Origin: Syngnathus acus
Taxonomy: Eukaryota > Chordata > Actinopteri > Syngnathiformes > Syngnathidae
Assembly (NCBI RefSeq): GCF_901709675.1
Contig: NC_051097.1
Span: 8,784,039-8,848,038 of the forward strand
Length of the DNA: 64,000 bases
Reading direction: 5' to 3'
Of this stretch, positions 1 to 11,762 are shown in pieces. Under the pieces are notes generated by a model. The model made no database searches, was not told the origin of the DNA, and saw only the letters and a list, made by a program, of their open reading frames with translations. The position numbers and the translations under genes are program-made. How positions within the stretch are numbered: the first letter of the stretch is position 1; each line of letters begins with the position of its first letter.

Positions 1-1508
1 CTGAGCCTTGGTTACAAGTTGTAATGTAAATATAGATGTGTATGGAAAATGAATACTCTAAGACTTACCATATGCGCTAATATTTTTAGCCTGCCATTGT
101 ATTGAAAGGCCGTCTGTGTGAGCACAAACGCTACTGTTGTTTCTGTTATCGGGTGATGATTCAGATAAGACTTCACCAAAACGCGAATAAATTTGATGTT
201 AGCTCAAAGCTAATTGTGTAAATGGCGCCATGTACTGTATAGCATGCTGCTAATAAAAGCTTCCAGGCCTGTTGCTGGACTTTATCTCAGCCATCTTGCC
301 TCTCAAAATGTTGGCGCGACATACAGTGAACTGATTGTACATTGTAAGTGTTCTTGGCCCATTTCAGAAATGTGAAATGTATGAAATTGGCCTGTATAAA
401 TAAGCCCTGGAAATAAATGTCAAATTTTAGCCGCCGCGGAACATAAGTAGGTACTACAGACAGAAAATTTTATTTTTAGATTTGACCTCAAAAGTAGCTG
501 TCAAATGCAAACGTATCAAAAATCCGCAGTGCAAAATAGTACACGGCAGTAATGATCGTTTGGAAACGTTTACAATCACGAGAGTCTTTGATCATAGGTC
601 ACTTGTCCTGTTTTGAAACCTAAAACCAAAGACCACATCATCCTTGGGGCCTTCTTATTAAAAAAAGCAGCCCAGACATATTTTTGAGGCTTTGGATTTC
701 AGGGAGAACAATCATTTTTAATCAAGACGGCTAATCTTTGTTTGACTTTGGCCGACCATACCTGAAGTTCTCATCGAGGCCTCGGAGAACATGACAGAAT
801 TGATGGAATTTGCATCTACTGACATTTGTGTGCGAGCCAGCGTGCGTGCCCCCCGCTTTGAAGTTTGGAAACCCGCCCACCCTTCTGAAGCCGGACATTG
901 TGCTGAACAGCTCCATTTGTCCCACCTTAATCCCCTGACGTAAACGCACATAAATCACATTGAGATGTTTCTAAACGCGGGCTGGCTGGAAAGCTTCATC
1001 GTACCGTCTCGCTCCGATTTCCAACTTCCAAAGACTGTCCACCAACGGGCTACTGGCTCTTCCAAGTACTCTGAAGCTGGACTAATCAAATAGCAATAAT
1101 AAAAAATGAGATCTTAAAAGTCTATCGCTAACCATCCTAGCGATGGTAGCTAGTATCATGGCACCAATAGTCCGTCTTGGCCCCGGCGCTCCCTGGCAAT
1201 AGCTTTGGGCCAGATTAAAGTGCCGGGTCTCATTGTTCGCTCAGCTCTATGGTGCCACGGTTGAGCAGGCCCAAACAATGGCTCCCGTCTCTCCTTTGTC
1301 ACAACGAAGCTAAGAATGGAGACCTCTTGACACGGCAACCCAAAGCCTCGATGGTCCCACTTCACTTAGCCGAGAGGGTCGATGAAAGACAGGGGCAGGG
1401 GAAGTCAGCGATAAGGACGAGCCGGTACGGGTGGTGGATGTCGATCATCAGAGTCGTTATTTGTCTGATATAGAAATAAAGTTCTTATTGTTCCTCTTTT
1501 GATTGCAG
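1..1508 (+). other. trabd2b: Intron of trabd2b (partial, cut by window start)
   Basis: This is the intron upstream of the first visible trabd2b coding exon; the exons before it lie outside the window. It ends in a standard acceptor (TTGATTGCAG at 1499-1508). I see no exon in it whose donor would leave the one base needed to match the next exon's phase. Two AATAAA hexamers (near 252 and 412) are present but have no support as functional poly(A) sites. The short reading frames here do not resemble known proteins. Confidence 0.6.
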
Positions 1509-4500
1509 GTCACTTCCTGGGCAACAATACAGTAATTGATGTGCTTCGTCGTCAAGGATACGAGGTGGAGCATACCCCTGCTGGGCAGCCCATCAACAGG
1601 TAGTCCCATTTCCCACCGCATACGGACAATTGCACGACTTGTTCCAAACAGCTTGAAGTTCCCTTGAAGTAAACAGGAGAGAGAAAAAGTAGACAGCCAC
1701 ACAAAGACCCAATAGATCTGAAAGCTCGTTTGTGTAGAACTTCATGTTTTATCACTTAAACAAGTCTCAAGTTCCGGCCAATAATATTTCTTCCAACATT
1801 TTCTGCGGCTTCACCCCCAAATAGGAAATCATTTTTAACATTGGTGTAACTTCATAGCTGCTACGTGCTCATCTCCAGACCTGAAACAGATGTTCCGTAA
1901 TGCTTCGAAAACGTGTTGCCTGCAAATAATCACAAAACGCCCGCGGGCAGTTATCCGCTGATTAATTCTCATTTCTTCCACGATGCACTTCCTCCATATG
2001 TCCTCAAACATGACTAGTAGTGTCATGGCTTTCCTCAGCTCCAATGAATTACAAATCTACAAATCAGATTTATGATTTTATAAACAGTCAGAAAGGAAAA
2101 ATGAAAGATTTAAATCATACCAGAGTGGAGGCCTTATGTGTGTAGTTTTTTTTACAGTGTCTGCTGTCTTCAAAGGTGGCAGCAGGGCCAGATAATTGGG
2201 TATTTTCAGATTTTTCCAGGATTATTCATCAATATCTTTGCCTGTCAGCTGTCAGTAACTCAAATGAATCTTTATCGGCATTTTCTGTAGAATTTTCTGT
2301 TTTTGTTTGTTTTGCGGAGTCACTGAGATATCTTTGAGCCCCTTAGCCCCCCTTCCAAGGAAAAAAATCCTAGCTCCGCCAGTGCACAGACACAAAACAT
2401 TACATTTTCTTTCATCTACTGGAATTTAAACTGGAATTTGAATTCAAAATGCAGGCACCTTATTTAGCTTGATTTATTACCCACGTTCGGCTCATATTCA
2501 AACCAAACGAAGTCATGTGGAAAGTGGGCAGGTGTCTATGGGATGGTTCTAAGGGTGTGATGAAAAATGACTATTTATAGTTCCTGCTGTTTCTGTCTGT
2601 GCTACCTCTATGACTACACTGACCACCTATGAAGTGTTATGGAAAGGCCCAACTTAGCGTAGCATCCCACCCTGATGTGATGCATGCTTTGCAGTGCGGC
2701 GTAGCATAGCATGAAGGCAGCTATCACCGAAAAGATCTTGAGAAACAATGGAGGGATTCATCCAATATAATACAGAAATCATGTTTAGAAAAGGAAAAGG
2801 ATGGTGGAGTGTGATATTTATCATGATCAACCATCTAGGAGAACATCATCCAGATCTGATTGGACTGAGCCAGAGGACCAACATGACGAGTCCTTTTTCC
2901 TGGAGCCTTTCCTCCACGAACTCCCAGAAAGGGATCAAGATCAGGGGCGGTCCCTAGAGGACGAGCGCTTGACCCACATGCTTCTGCCGTCGGACAGCCT
3001 GGAACTGCTGGAGAAAGCAGAGAAGAAGTTGCTGAAGAAAAGAAGGAGAAACAAACAGAAGAAACAGCGGCACAGGCATTTCAATGATCTCTGGGTCCGC
3101 ATAGAAGAGAGGTAAGATGGCAACCAAACCAAAACCAAAATGCACGATAGATCATTCTATAAATTGCACATTAAAAAAAATCTTGATGTTTTGACACCCT
3201 TCAATTATTTCCCCAAAATGCTCTTTTGACCAAAAAATTGCATTTTTATCTTTAATGAGTAGGAAATTCAAATGTAAAACCACAGTATATAAAATATACA
3301 GACTGCCTTAAAATACATGAAACACCATGAAACACAAGGAAGTGAGTAATCCGCTAGAATCAGAAAGCTCCAAATGTGTAACCCCCCCCAACCCTGTTAA
3401 CCTGTAGAACAAAAACCGACACTTCCTGCTGTTCCGCTGGAGGCCCAACCAGACAACATATCATATCACCATCTACTTTCTGCACTCCAAAAACACCCAT
3501 GCCCCGCAGTGACAAATGAGTCCTGACTAGTTCCTGGCTGGTATAGGTGACTTAAAGGTGAAAATAACTGCCTGGGAATTCCACGCAAGAATCCGGTTTT
3601 GGTCTGGCTTCAGGCGGGGGCTAACCGGACAACGAGACAAGCTCACCTTTCAGATGAAAACGAGACCACCGCACAGGTGTGGTCCACTAGTAGTTTGTGA
3701 ATGATTAGCCGTGCCCGCACCGCCAGTTAATTTGCTGAAATTCTATCCAGCCATTTATCATGCTGATGGAATAAGTAAGGGAGGGAGAAGGAATTATATA
3801 CACACATCAGAAATGAACATTTCAGAGATTTTCCATTAGAAGATTGGTTCCACTGAGACCACCGTGGTATATTAAGTAGTTTTCCAAAATCGAGTTCAGT
3901 AAATTAAACATGAACTGCAATATGTAAAAGAAATGCACTACAGTGCCTGAATAATCCAACCCGATCTGTTTTCGTTCATCCCGGACACAGAGGATGTGTG
4001 AGAACGTTTGTGTTTTCATTTTCGAAGCGACCTTGTCTTTTTGGGCGGTAAGGAAGTAGACTGTTTGTTTCCACGTGTGCCAAAAAGCGTACAAGGTTGA
4101 CATCTTTGTATATTTGAATGTCTGACCGGATGCCTGAACGGGAACGGTAAAGGTAGTCCAAAACTCAACTCGGTGCCGTCGCAAAAGTGCTCCAACAAAA
4201 ATCTCATGAAATGGAAATAAATGCTCTCTGCATAAACACCAACTTTATTTATACACAAAACGATTTAGCAATTAATTCTGCATGTTGAATATAAGACTAT
4301 AAATTTTCCCTATGATGCGATTTTTCATCCAACACCCCAAATTTTCAGATGGTGCTTTTGGAGTCCCATCTAAAACCGTTTGTGTGTCTCTACGTTGTTG
4401 CGTCCACAGCGCCGCGGCCCAGTCCCCGCCACCGCCCCGCATCGTCGACGGTGACATCACGGTGAAGCCTCCCAGTGGAGACTCGAACCACTACAACTAT

Positions 4501-4599
4501 TACAACTTGCACTCCGCCTCGTCGACTTGCTCGTGCACACTGATCCTCTTGTTCGCCCCGCTTGCACTCCTTCACCACACCTGGACGATCCTCCTTTAG
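1509..4599 (+). CDS. trabd2b: Metalloprotease TIKI2 (TraB domain-containing 2B), C-terminal three exons
   Basis: TIKI proteins are membrane-tethered metalloproteases of the TraB/PrgY superfamily that clip the N-terminus of Wnt ligands and so block Wnt signalling. Three exons are visible: 1509-1599, 2839-3111 and 4410-4599, with stop TAG at 4597-4599. Both introns are phase 2 and GT-AG, and the frame joins without a break. The first exon begins inside the conserved GxGH motif (the His codon is 1511-1513) and continues [20 protein letters not shown], the end of the TIKI catalytic domain. The second exon is the acidic then very basic linker ([20 protein letters not shown]) ending in [10 protein letters not shown]. 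The third has a proline run, then a hydrophobic tail ([12 protein letters not shown]) that would act as a membrane or GPI anchor. The [13 protein letters not shown] context and LLP-DSL motif match my memory of human TIKI2 better than TIKI1. The N-terminal catalytic part lies upstream of the window. The paralogue call is less certain than the family call. Confidence 0.87.
1600..2838 (+). other. trabd2b: trabd2b intron between first and second visible coding exons
   Basis: The donor is CAG|gtagtc and the acceptor is ccatctag|G. The intron contains the right part of a non-autonomous element ending in CTAGCTCCGCCAGTG (2290-2384). Otherwise I see only unremarkable AT-rich sequence. Confidence 0.75.
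2290..2384. mobile_element. Fragment of a hAT-like non-autonomous element (GGCGGAGCTAGG end)
   Basis: This stretch is similar to the right half of the element at 40358-40534. Both share a T/G-rich run, CACTGAGATATC, a C-run, an A-run and the terminal CCTAGCTCCGCC. The left end is not recognisable, so this is probably an old truncated copy inside the trabd2b intron. Confidence 0.55.
3112..4409 (+). other. trabd2b: trabd2b last intron
   Basis: The donor AG|gtaaga and acceptor gcgtccacag|C are canonical. Both flanking exons are phase 2. Nothing else recognisable lies inside. Confidence 0.75.
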
Positions 4600-5110
4600 C
4601 ATTTGTTGCACTCCGGTACAACAAAGGGAATCTTAGGGACTACTTTGTGCGCAGGTGATGGAATCAAACGGCTGGATGAACACGTATTAAGCAGAAAGGT
4701 TTTGGACAAGGAGGTACAACATCTTCGATGGATCGTCTGTTTAAAAAAATAGAAGGGCAATGTACCGTATTTTTCGGACTATAAGGCGCACTTAAGAATA
4801 TTCACTTGCTCAATGAGACCGTGCCTTATAATCAGAAAAAGACGGTAAAAATCAGTTTGTTCATCCCGAGACTCATTTAACTTCAAACTACATCATGAGT
4901 GCGTGTGTGCAAATCTCTCAGCTCTTACATCCCCTGGCCTTGCCCGAAGCAGTGTTTTCCAGATTTGTATGTATTCTTCCATTTTCGAAGAATCTGAATT
5001 TGTTATGAACAGCCTACGTCAGGGGAAATGTGTATATATTGTCTAATATTATAGATGTATTTTAGAATTATTAAAAACAAAAAAGGAACATCACATGTTG
5101 TTGATACGAA
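4600..5110 (+). other. trabd2b: trabd2b 3' UTR (probable)
   Basis: AT-rich sequence follows the stop codon. An ATTAAA hexamer at 5070-5075 followed by a TGTTGTTG stretch is a plausible poly(A) site; AATAAA at 5623-5628 is an alternative further down. The UTR carries a short foldback element at 4763-4847. The end of the transcript is inferred. Confidence 0.4.
4763..4847. mobile_element. Miniature foldback element, TACCGTATTTTTCGGACTAT ends
   Basis: The left end reads TACCGTATTTTTCGGACTAT then AAGGCGCACT. The right end is a diverged inverse copy (GTGCCTTATAATCAG...GACGGTA). TA flanks both sides. At about 85 bp it is nearly all terminal repeat, much shorter than the three other copies in this window. 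It lies in the presumed trabd2b 3' UTR. Confidence 0.7.
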
Positions 5111-8100
5111 TATATAAATATATGCAGTATATTTTTGGACAGAATCAGGAACTAACCACCATAAATTGTGCGTCTCACTGAAAAGTTATTTTTTTGGAAT
5201 GGACAGATGATATTATTGTACTTTTGTGTATCAGTGTTAATCACTTGCCAATGTGGCCACAATGTAAGGACATTTTTATTGTCATGTATTTGTTTAATTT
5301 ATTTAACTACTATAGTTTTTGCCTAAACTCAAGTGACACATTCTTGATGTTTTTCTAGAATTTGGAATTACTGGTACATTTTTCCACACGGTCATAAATT
5401 CTCTCCAAGTGAAGACAATATATTAGACAAGAATGACAAGTTTCCTCCACAAGTGCCAAATGAAGGTAAGACATATTGTTTTCACCTCCTCACCTTAGGA
5501 TTAAGTCAAACCATGCCTTTAATTTCGTTAAAATTTGTGAGTAGCTGGCACGTGCAAGAACGAACTAAACATGGCGTCCATTAGAATTGCTTCTCAAATC
5601 TTAAAGGGACCGTCAGCCGGAAAATAAAAATTGAATTGTCTCATTAACATTCAACCGCGATCACCATTACCAAATCAAGAATAAAATATTTATCTAGATC
5701 AATTATCTGAATTGTGTCTTTGCATTTACTGGGTAGGGCAAATTGATGCCACCGGTGTGGTCTGAGTCATCTTTGTGCCTTGTTTAGATGAAGTTAATGT
5801 GGTGTGATAAGGCAGTTAGGTAACAAACAGGAAACGAGAGCCTAAGCCATCTTTACATGTGCGGGAAATGAATGTTAGTTAATTGGTTCGTTCCATCAAC
5901 AGGAAAAGATGCTCCATTTGCACTTTGATTCACGGGTGGCCACCCCCATTTTAATTATTTATTATTTTATCTCAAAAATAAGACCCGCAACCCCAAAAAA
6001 AAAAAAAGTCATGTATAAAGACAATCAACACACTCAGCATTTATCATTGTGTTTGACTTGAGTCTATGCTTGACTCGATGTAATACAACACTCGGGATAA
6101 ACATACCTTGTGTGTCAATCTGGCATGAATCAACAAACTAAAATGCTGTTCATCGCTCTAATTGCCTCCTGTCGCCTTCATTTGCTGACAGACGCAGTTC
6201 AAGTCCAGATGAGATGCGTATTCTATTTTTCTACCTCTATAAATGACCAGGAAAAAAATAATAATTCATTTATTCATTCAAGGGGCTGCAGTAAAGACCT
6301 AAAAAAATGATCTAGATGTAAATAAAATCAAATAAAAGATGAAAATCATTTTTTGGTCTGAAACCAGAATGTCTCCGGTAGAACAAAAATAAACAAATTG
6401 ACCTTGGTGTTCCAATAATTTTGGACTGGACTGTACGTGGCAATTTTTATATGTCAAAAAAAAAAAAAAAAACCCTCAAAAGAAATGTCCATTTCTCTTC
6501 AATCAAACAAGAACGAGGCGTTAAAAAGTCCACGCCCCGCCAAACCTGGCAAGCTTTGAATTGAAAGCAGATGTCTGCACAGACGTCTGTTTCCTGCAAG
6601 CTGAGTTGAAGCAAGACATGGCATCCAATAGGACAAAATCAAATTGTTGATTTTCAACGGAATCTTAATGATCCTGGCTTGTATTTCCAAAAATATCGCT
6701 TTGCTTTGTGGCCCTTGTTAAAAACCAATGAATAGCTTCATTTATACGATGATGGACTTGCAAATACACGAGGTGTTCCTGGCTTTCACAACTTTGATGA
6801 CTTCCTGTTATTAATCCAATCCTCACTTGGATGGATTTAGTTTTTTTCCCCCCCAATTATGACTAATCTACTTGAACATCTGATTTTGTCCAGTGCTCGA
6901 AAAAGCCCGTCCCCTCCGTACAGAAGGTCAAGCAAGCGTACTGTTGAAACAAGTCGGGTTTATTTTTCAAGCGGAGCTCTGGCCGCTGTGTGTCTAAGCG
7001 TGGCTATTATCAGCACATCAGTCACTGCAGCATGTTAGCTGAGACCCATGTAATAAGTGCTCTGCTGACTGAGTCCCTCGTATATTTACATAGGAAAGCT
7101 CCTCGGGTGTATTTCCAGCTTCAACCAGTGGGAACTGTTGATTTGTCTTTCAGCGCTCTCTTCTCAGACTTTGGTGTTGATACATACAAAAGATTTTTCA
7201 CATCAAAGACATAGATAGGGCTAATTGCGCTGTTGTGGGAGTGAACACAACCGACTTACTCCCTGACCAATAAAAGCCATTCAGCACATTCCGTCATTGC
7301 AGAAGATTGGAACGCGCCACAACTTTGACCGGCTCCTAGCTGGTCTAAAAATAAACCTCTTTTAACAAACCGAGTTTGGATCAGATGACGGTTATTTGCA
7401 GGTTAATACAGACGACTATGTAGGCTGTAAAATATCAGTCCGCTGATATACTGCACAGTAATCTGAGCAAAGTCCAAATATTGTAGCGCAGGTTTTAAGT
7501 GTGGAATGCTGCCCTCTGTCTGTCATCTGCGGTACTGCCACAGTTGACAGCATTCATCAAGTAATGCGTGATTTTATTTAGGTGTCATTATTCGTGCATA
7601 ATTGGGTGCTTGCCGAGTTGTCATACAGATTGCTTTACCGTATGAATTTGCGTTTATGGGCTGAAAGTAGGTCACCATATTTATCAAACCTGAGCTTTTA
7701 CATAAAGGCCACGATTTGCTTGACAGATCCTCACCCTATCTGTCCTCAAATGGGCCTGCAGGTTAAAGCAGGATTTGGCAGGATAGACCGTGGCGGTCAA
7801 GCGTGAAATAAATGACTCACCTCGAAATAACTTTCAAGTGGATTTGTACTTGACTGGCTACAATTTGATGTGGATTTCTCCCGTCTTAAATCCTTAATTC
7901 AATCACAGGTGCTGCTCTGTCATAAGCTTCATTTCAGCATTTGGCATTTCACGTTAACTTGAGTTTATGAAGTCCGTCAATTTTACTTTCTACGGGGAAT
8001 CAGGAACAAAATGCTCCAATATTTAATCAACTAACTAAACTAATATCATGCCAAGTGTTGATCTGGTTCCTCCTGACCAAATCAGAAACAGCCACGCAAA

Positions 8101-11100
8101 CAAAAAACACATTTTTTGGCTTTTTTCCAAAGCACAATGTCTTGCAGAGCTGCTGGTGCGGTGTTTTTAAAATAGAATCAATTAAATTGTGCTTTAATAG
8201 GACTTTATAGGGAAACCTCATTTGTATTTACAGGCTGGCAACAGCTTTGCTCTCCTTAGATAAAACACTCCTCACTGTAACTACCCATTTAATTTTCCAT
8301 CCAGCATCCAATATTAATCAATACAATCAATTAATACAATTAATCAAGCAATCTATCAAAAGTTCGCCTAGACCTCTCATTCCTTTCCAATCCCTCCATG
8401 TGAGTCATCAGTTTTAAAAAATATCTATGCCAACGTGAACTCAGCTTGTCCACATCTCACAATAAGGTGCAATGAAGTTTGTGACCACTGGGAGGCAGTA
8501 GTGCGCTTCATATTCGGTCTTAGCTGATTAAAAAAAAATCATTGTTCCACAATGCTTTTAAAATTTTGACCTGATGATACATCTCAATAGCAGACAACAC
8601 TTGAGCAATTACTTTGTAAAAAAAAAAAAAAAATGCCGACAGAAAAGTTTGGCTGTATTATTGTTATCAGCAAATCTTATAAAACGATGAACTACAGTGT
8701 GGACCCCTAATGTGTTGCGTTGTCATTTAGATAAGGATCACTCACTCAAGCTCGAAAAGGATTATTTTCCTTCACATCTCTCATCTCATCCACTTTACTG
8801 TCAAGCACGCTCGTGTTTATCCTCCATAATTAATGGAGGGAAAATCCTCCTTAAGAGAAGCAATGGAGCTGAACAATTACATGACACAAGGGCCCAAACG
8901 CTGCTTCAAAAACCTTCTAGTGGCATTTCAGACCAACCCAAAGTGTTTCACGTTGAATCAAGCACTCCGAGTATGTCGAGCAGTTGAACCATGCTTTCAT
9001 GATCCTCTGAAATTTCAAGTCTACTCCTTCCATTTGTGGTTTTCCTCACCTCAGGGGTTCTGTCGGACCACTTGGTGATAACACGTTGGCGGAAAAAAAA
9101 GAAACAGCACTCGGCTCCTTTTGCCAGCCAAATCGATTTCAGAGCCGAAATTGAGGGGGAAACGTAGCAGAAAAATCCTGAAATGAAACTTTGGAGCATC
9201 AGCTGCTCTCGCTTTCAATATAATCGTCCTTGTGAGATTTTCCACAATAAGCCTGAAAATATACAGGTGAGATTTGATTTGACGCTAGATGGCACTTTGA
9301 CACAGAGCAGAGCTGTTTGCAGTCACACTAACTCCTCTTGTTTGGCGACGGAGGCAGCAATTACCTCGTCTCAGCATTCCGATCAGGTTCCGACTGCTCT
9401 GAGCCTCCTTTGATTTCACAATCGCTCCGGAATATTAAACTTTGCGTTAATCAACTTTAGGATATCCGACGACAACCAGACCAGGCTTCCTTTTTGTATC
9501 CTTTATTATAATAGTCGCATATCAGTCTTGTTTACTTGCTGATTTTGTGTCATAAGAAAGAAAAAGCTTCAGTGGGGAAATTGGATAATAAAGCACAGCT
9601 ACAAAAAGTCCAATTACACTTCAGGGATCAAAGTGTTCAGTTGAGAATCAATGATTATTCGACAAATTCCAGCAACTGTTGAGCATATGGACGGAAAAAA
9701 AGAGGAAAAGGCCGGAATTGGAAATACAGGAATGGCTTTGCAGGTGGTCTTCCACGTTTTCGTCAGAAGCTAGCATTGCTTATCAGTAGCCAGCAGAGGT
9801 TTGCTGCATCTCCTCCAAGATGCACCATGGCCAGACGTTTTTACCATCTCTCAGCACAACGTCAAGAGCACGGAAGAGATACCAGAAGGCAGTCCAATAG
9901 TCGGGAAAAGTGCAAATGGGAAGCAAGAGCAAGGCGCTAACCCAGCAGAGAACACCACACTTGGCAGATCTGACACTTTACAGAGCAGAAAGGGTTCACT
10001 GAGCACAAATGCCAGAGAGGCTGAAGATTAACTTTCTGCGGCCTGCAACATCTTCTGGGATAAGCGCTTTCTTTCACAAAACCCTTGTAGGGAGTATGTG
10101 TGAATTTTTTAATATATTTATACTTGTTTTTATTTTAATACATTGAAAGAGCTACACGGGAAGAGAACCTTGAAAAATGTATTAAATTGTATATTATATA
10201 ATATTATATACATAATTATATTTCATAATTAATTTTCCTAACATAATATTTCACCTAACATTTTATTTATTATACTTATTTTTATTTTAATAACATTGAA
10301 AGAGCTACAAGGGAAGAGGACCTTGAAAAATAAAAGTCATGTATTAAATTAGAATCAGACTACTGAAAGGTACTTATATTTTTTTCCCCAAATCGCTCAG
10401 CCCTACTTTGATTTTGAGTACAATTCTGAATCAACTTCTCAATGTGTTAAGAAAGTGAGCGACTTCCTTAAGTGTCTAATCGATGACGATTTTTCAAGTG
10501 GAACATTTAATTCATTCTTTCAAATCAGCAGCTGTGAGAATTCTATCCGATAACCCAATAACAACGGAAACTTCAATGAAACCAAATGAAATCAAACACC
10601 TCATTTGGGCGACAATTTTGAGCTTGTCGTGAAGACACAAAACCACAAGACAAACCTACAATTGTTACAAAACAAATCCTTCTAATAATCGCAATCTTTA
10701 ATTGTATTCATTGGCTTCCTCCGAGGGCCTTCCGCACTTGTCGATAGACTTCACATCACAATGCGCCGAATTACAATTGGCAAATTAAAATCACAATGAG
10801 AACAGCACAACTTTTAATATCAACTCATTGTAAAGAAGCTTAACAATAATGGCAATGAGGAGTGGAAACCCTGAAGGGACGGCAGCGCCTGAAATATACA
10901 ATTGATTTGCTGTTTCTATCGCCAGTCGTGTGGATGGATTTCATTAGAAGGGAAATTGCTTACAATTCTCAATTCGTGCGCGGGCAACAAGTCCCTGATA
11001 TGAGCTTCTTGTTGTTTTGGTTTCCTGCATCAGCACAGCAACGGAATGCAAAATTAAAATGTGTGGGTTAGGTGTTTGTCAAGTGTGTATCAATGCGAGT

Positions 11101-11270
11101 CGAAAGCTTCACAGCAGGCGACGTAAACAAGATAATGGTTTCCTACAGCTCACTGATGATGTTCATTTGATTCTTATAATATCTCGTATTTGTTCTCTGT
11201 AGTGCTCGGGCATCATAGAGGGATTGATTTACATTCACGACAACATTTGTAATTTATACATTCTCGAAAG
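5111..11270. other. Intergenic, no gene seen
   Basis: AT-rich non-coding DNA with homopolymer runs (for example A-runs near 6459 and 8617). Reading frames are short, low in codon bias and unlike known proteins. A tandemly repeated A/T-rich segment lies at 10118-10350 and is listed separately. Long-range regulatory elements of trabd2b or sfswap could be here but cannot be told from sequence alone. Confidence 0.55.
10118..10350. repeat. Direct repeat, two copies of about 70-85 bp
   Basis: Copy one is about 10118-10187 and copy two about 10266-10350. Each contains ATTGAAAGAGCTACA, then GGGAAGAG, then CCTTGAAAAAT and ATTAAATT. The spacer is AT-only. This looks like a local segmental duplication or two relics of one repeat. 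Confidence 0.75.
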
Positions 11271-11350
11271 GGAGCTCTGGATTAGCGGTTAGCAAGCTCA
11301 GCTCACCGACTTTCGCAAAGGTGTGATTGTGAGTGTGAATTGTTGTTTTG
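11271..11350 (+). mobile_element. Internally deleted tRNA-like SINE-type fish repeat
   Basis: The left part reads CTGGATTAGCGGTTAGCAAG, like the tRNA-type head of common fish SINEs. It passes directly to GGTGTGATTGTGAGTGTGAA, the usual far end of the same repeat class. The middle, with most of the promoter and the body, is missing. The family assignment is from memory of fish repeats. Confidence 0.45.
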
Positions 11351-11727
11351 GATGAAAAATATCAAGCCCAAACATTTGATTTTCACCTGTGAATGAAATG
11401 CTACCTTGTGTCACATAGTGGAGCCCAAAATTCTAAACAAACACGGTGAAGCGGCATTTAGCTGTTACGCTGCACGCAAAAGGAATGAAATGTCCCGAGT
11501 GTAAATGTTTTTAAATCTAAGTCAATAACTTTGCTTTTTCTTCAAAGCTTTAATTAAGGTCTAAAATATTCATATCACCTATCTTTGAGTCATTTTAGAT
11601 CTCTAGTAATTTAGTATTTTTCTAAAAATAAAAAAAAACAGATCACATAGGACCTTCACATTCAGCATCTTTGGTTGCAGTAACATCTAAGACCACCCGG
11701 ACAGCTGCCTATCCTTGATCCCCCCAT

Positions 11728-11762
11728 AATCCCCCCAAGAAAAAATCCTAGCTCCGCCAGTG
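11728..11762. mobile_element. Solo end of the CTAGCTCCGCC hAT-like repeat
   Basis: C-runs, an A-run and CCTAGCTCCGCCAGTG match the right end of the elements at 2290-2384 and 40358-40534. No left end was found. Confidence 0.5.

Noticed and set aside
5359-5465. Exon-like stretch (TTTTTCTAG acceptor, open frame, GAAG|gtaaga donor) after the trabd2b stop
   Set aside because: Its phase would fit the exon ending at 3111, but the known TIKI2 tail is fully explained by the exon at 4410-4599. The frame is only about 35 codons, shows no resemblance to any family, and no partner exon was found downstream.
8697-9413. Cluster of short + and - frames
   Set aside because: They overlap each other on both strands with no consistent frame, codon bias or similarity to a family.
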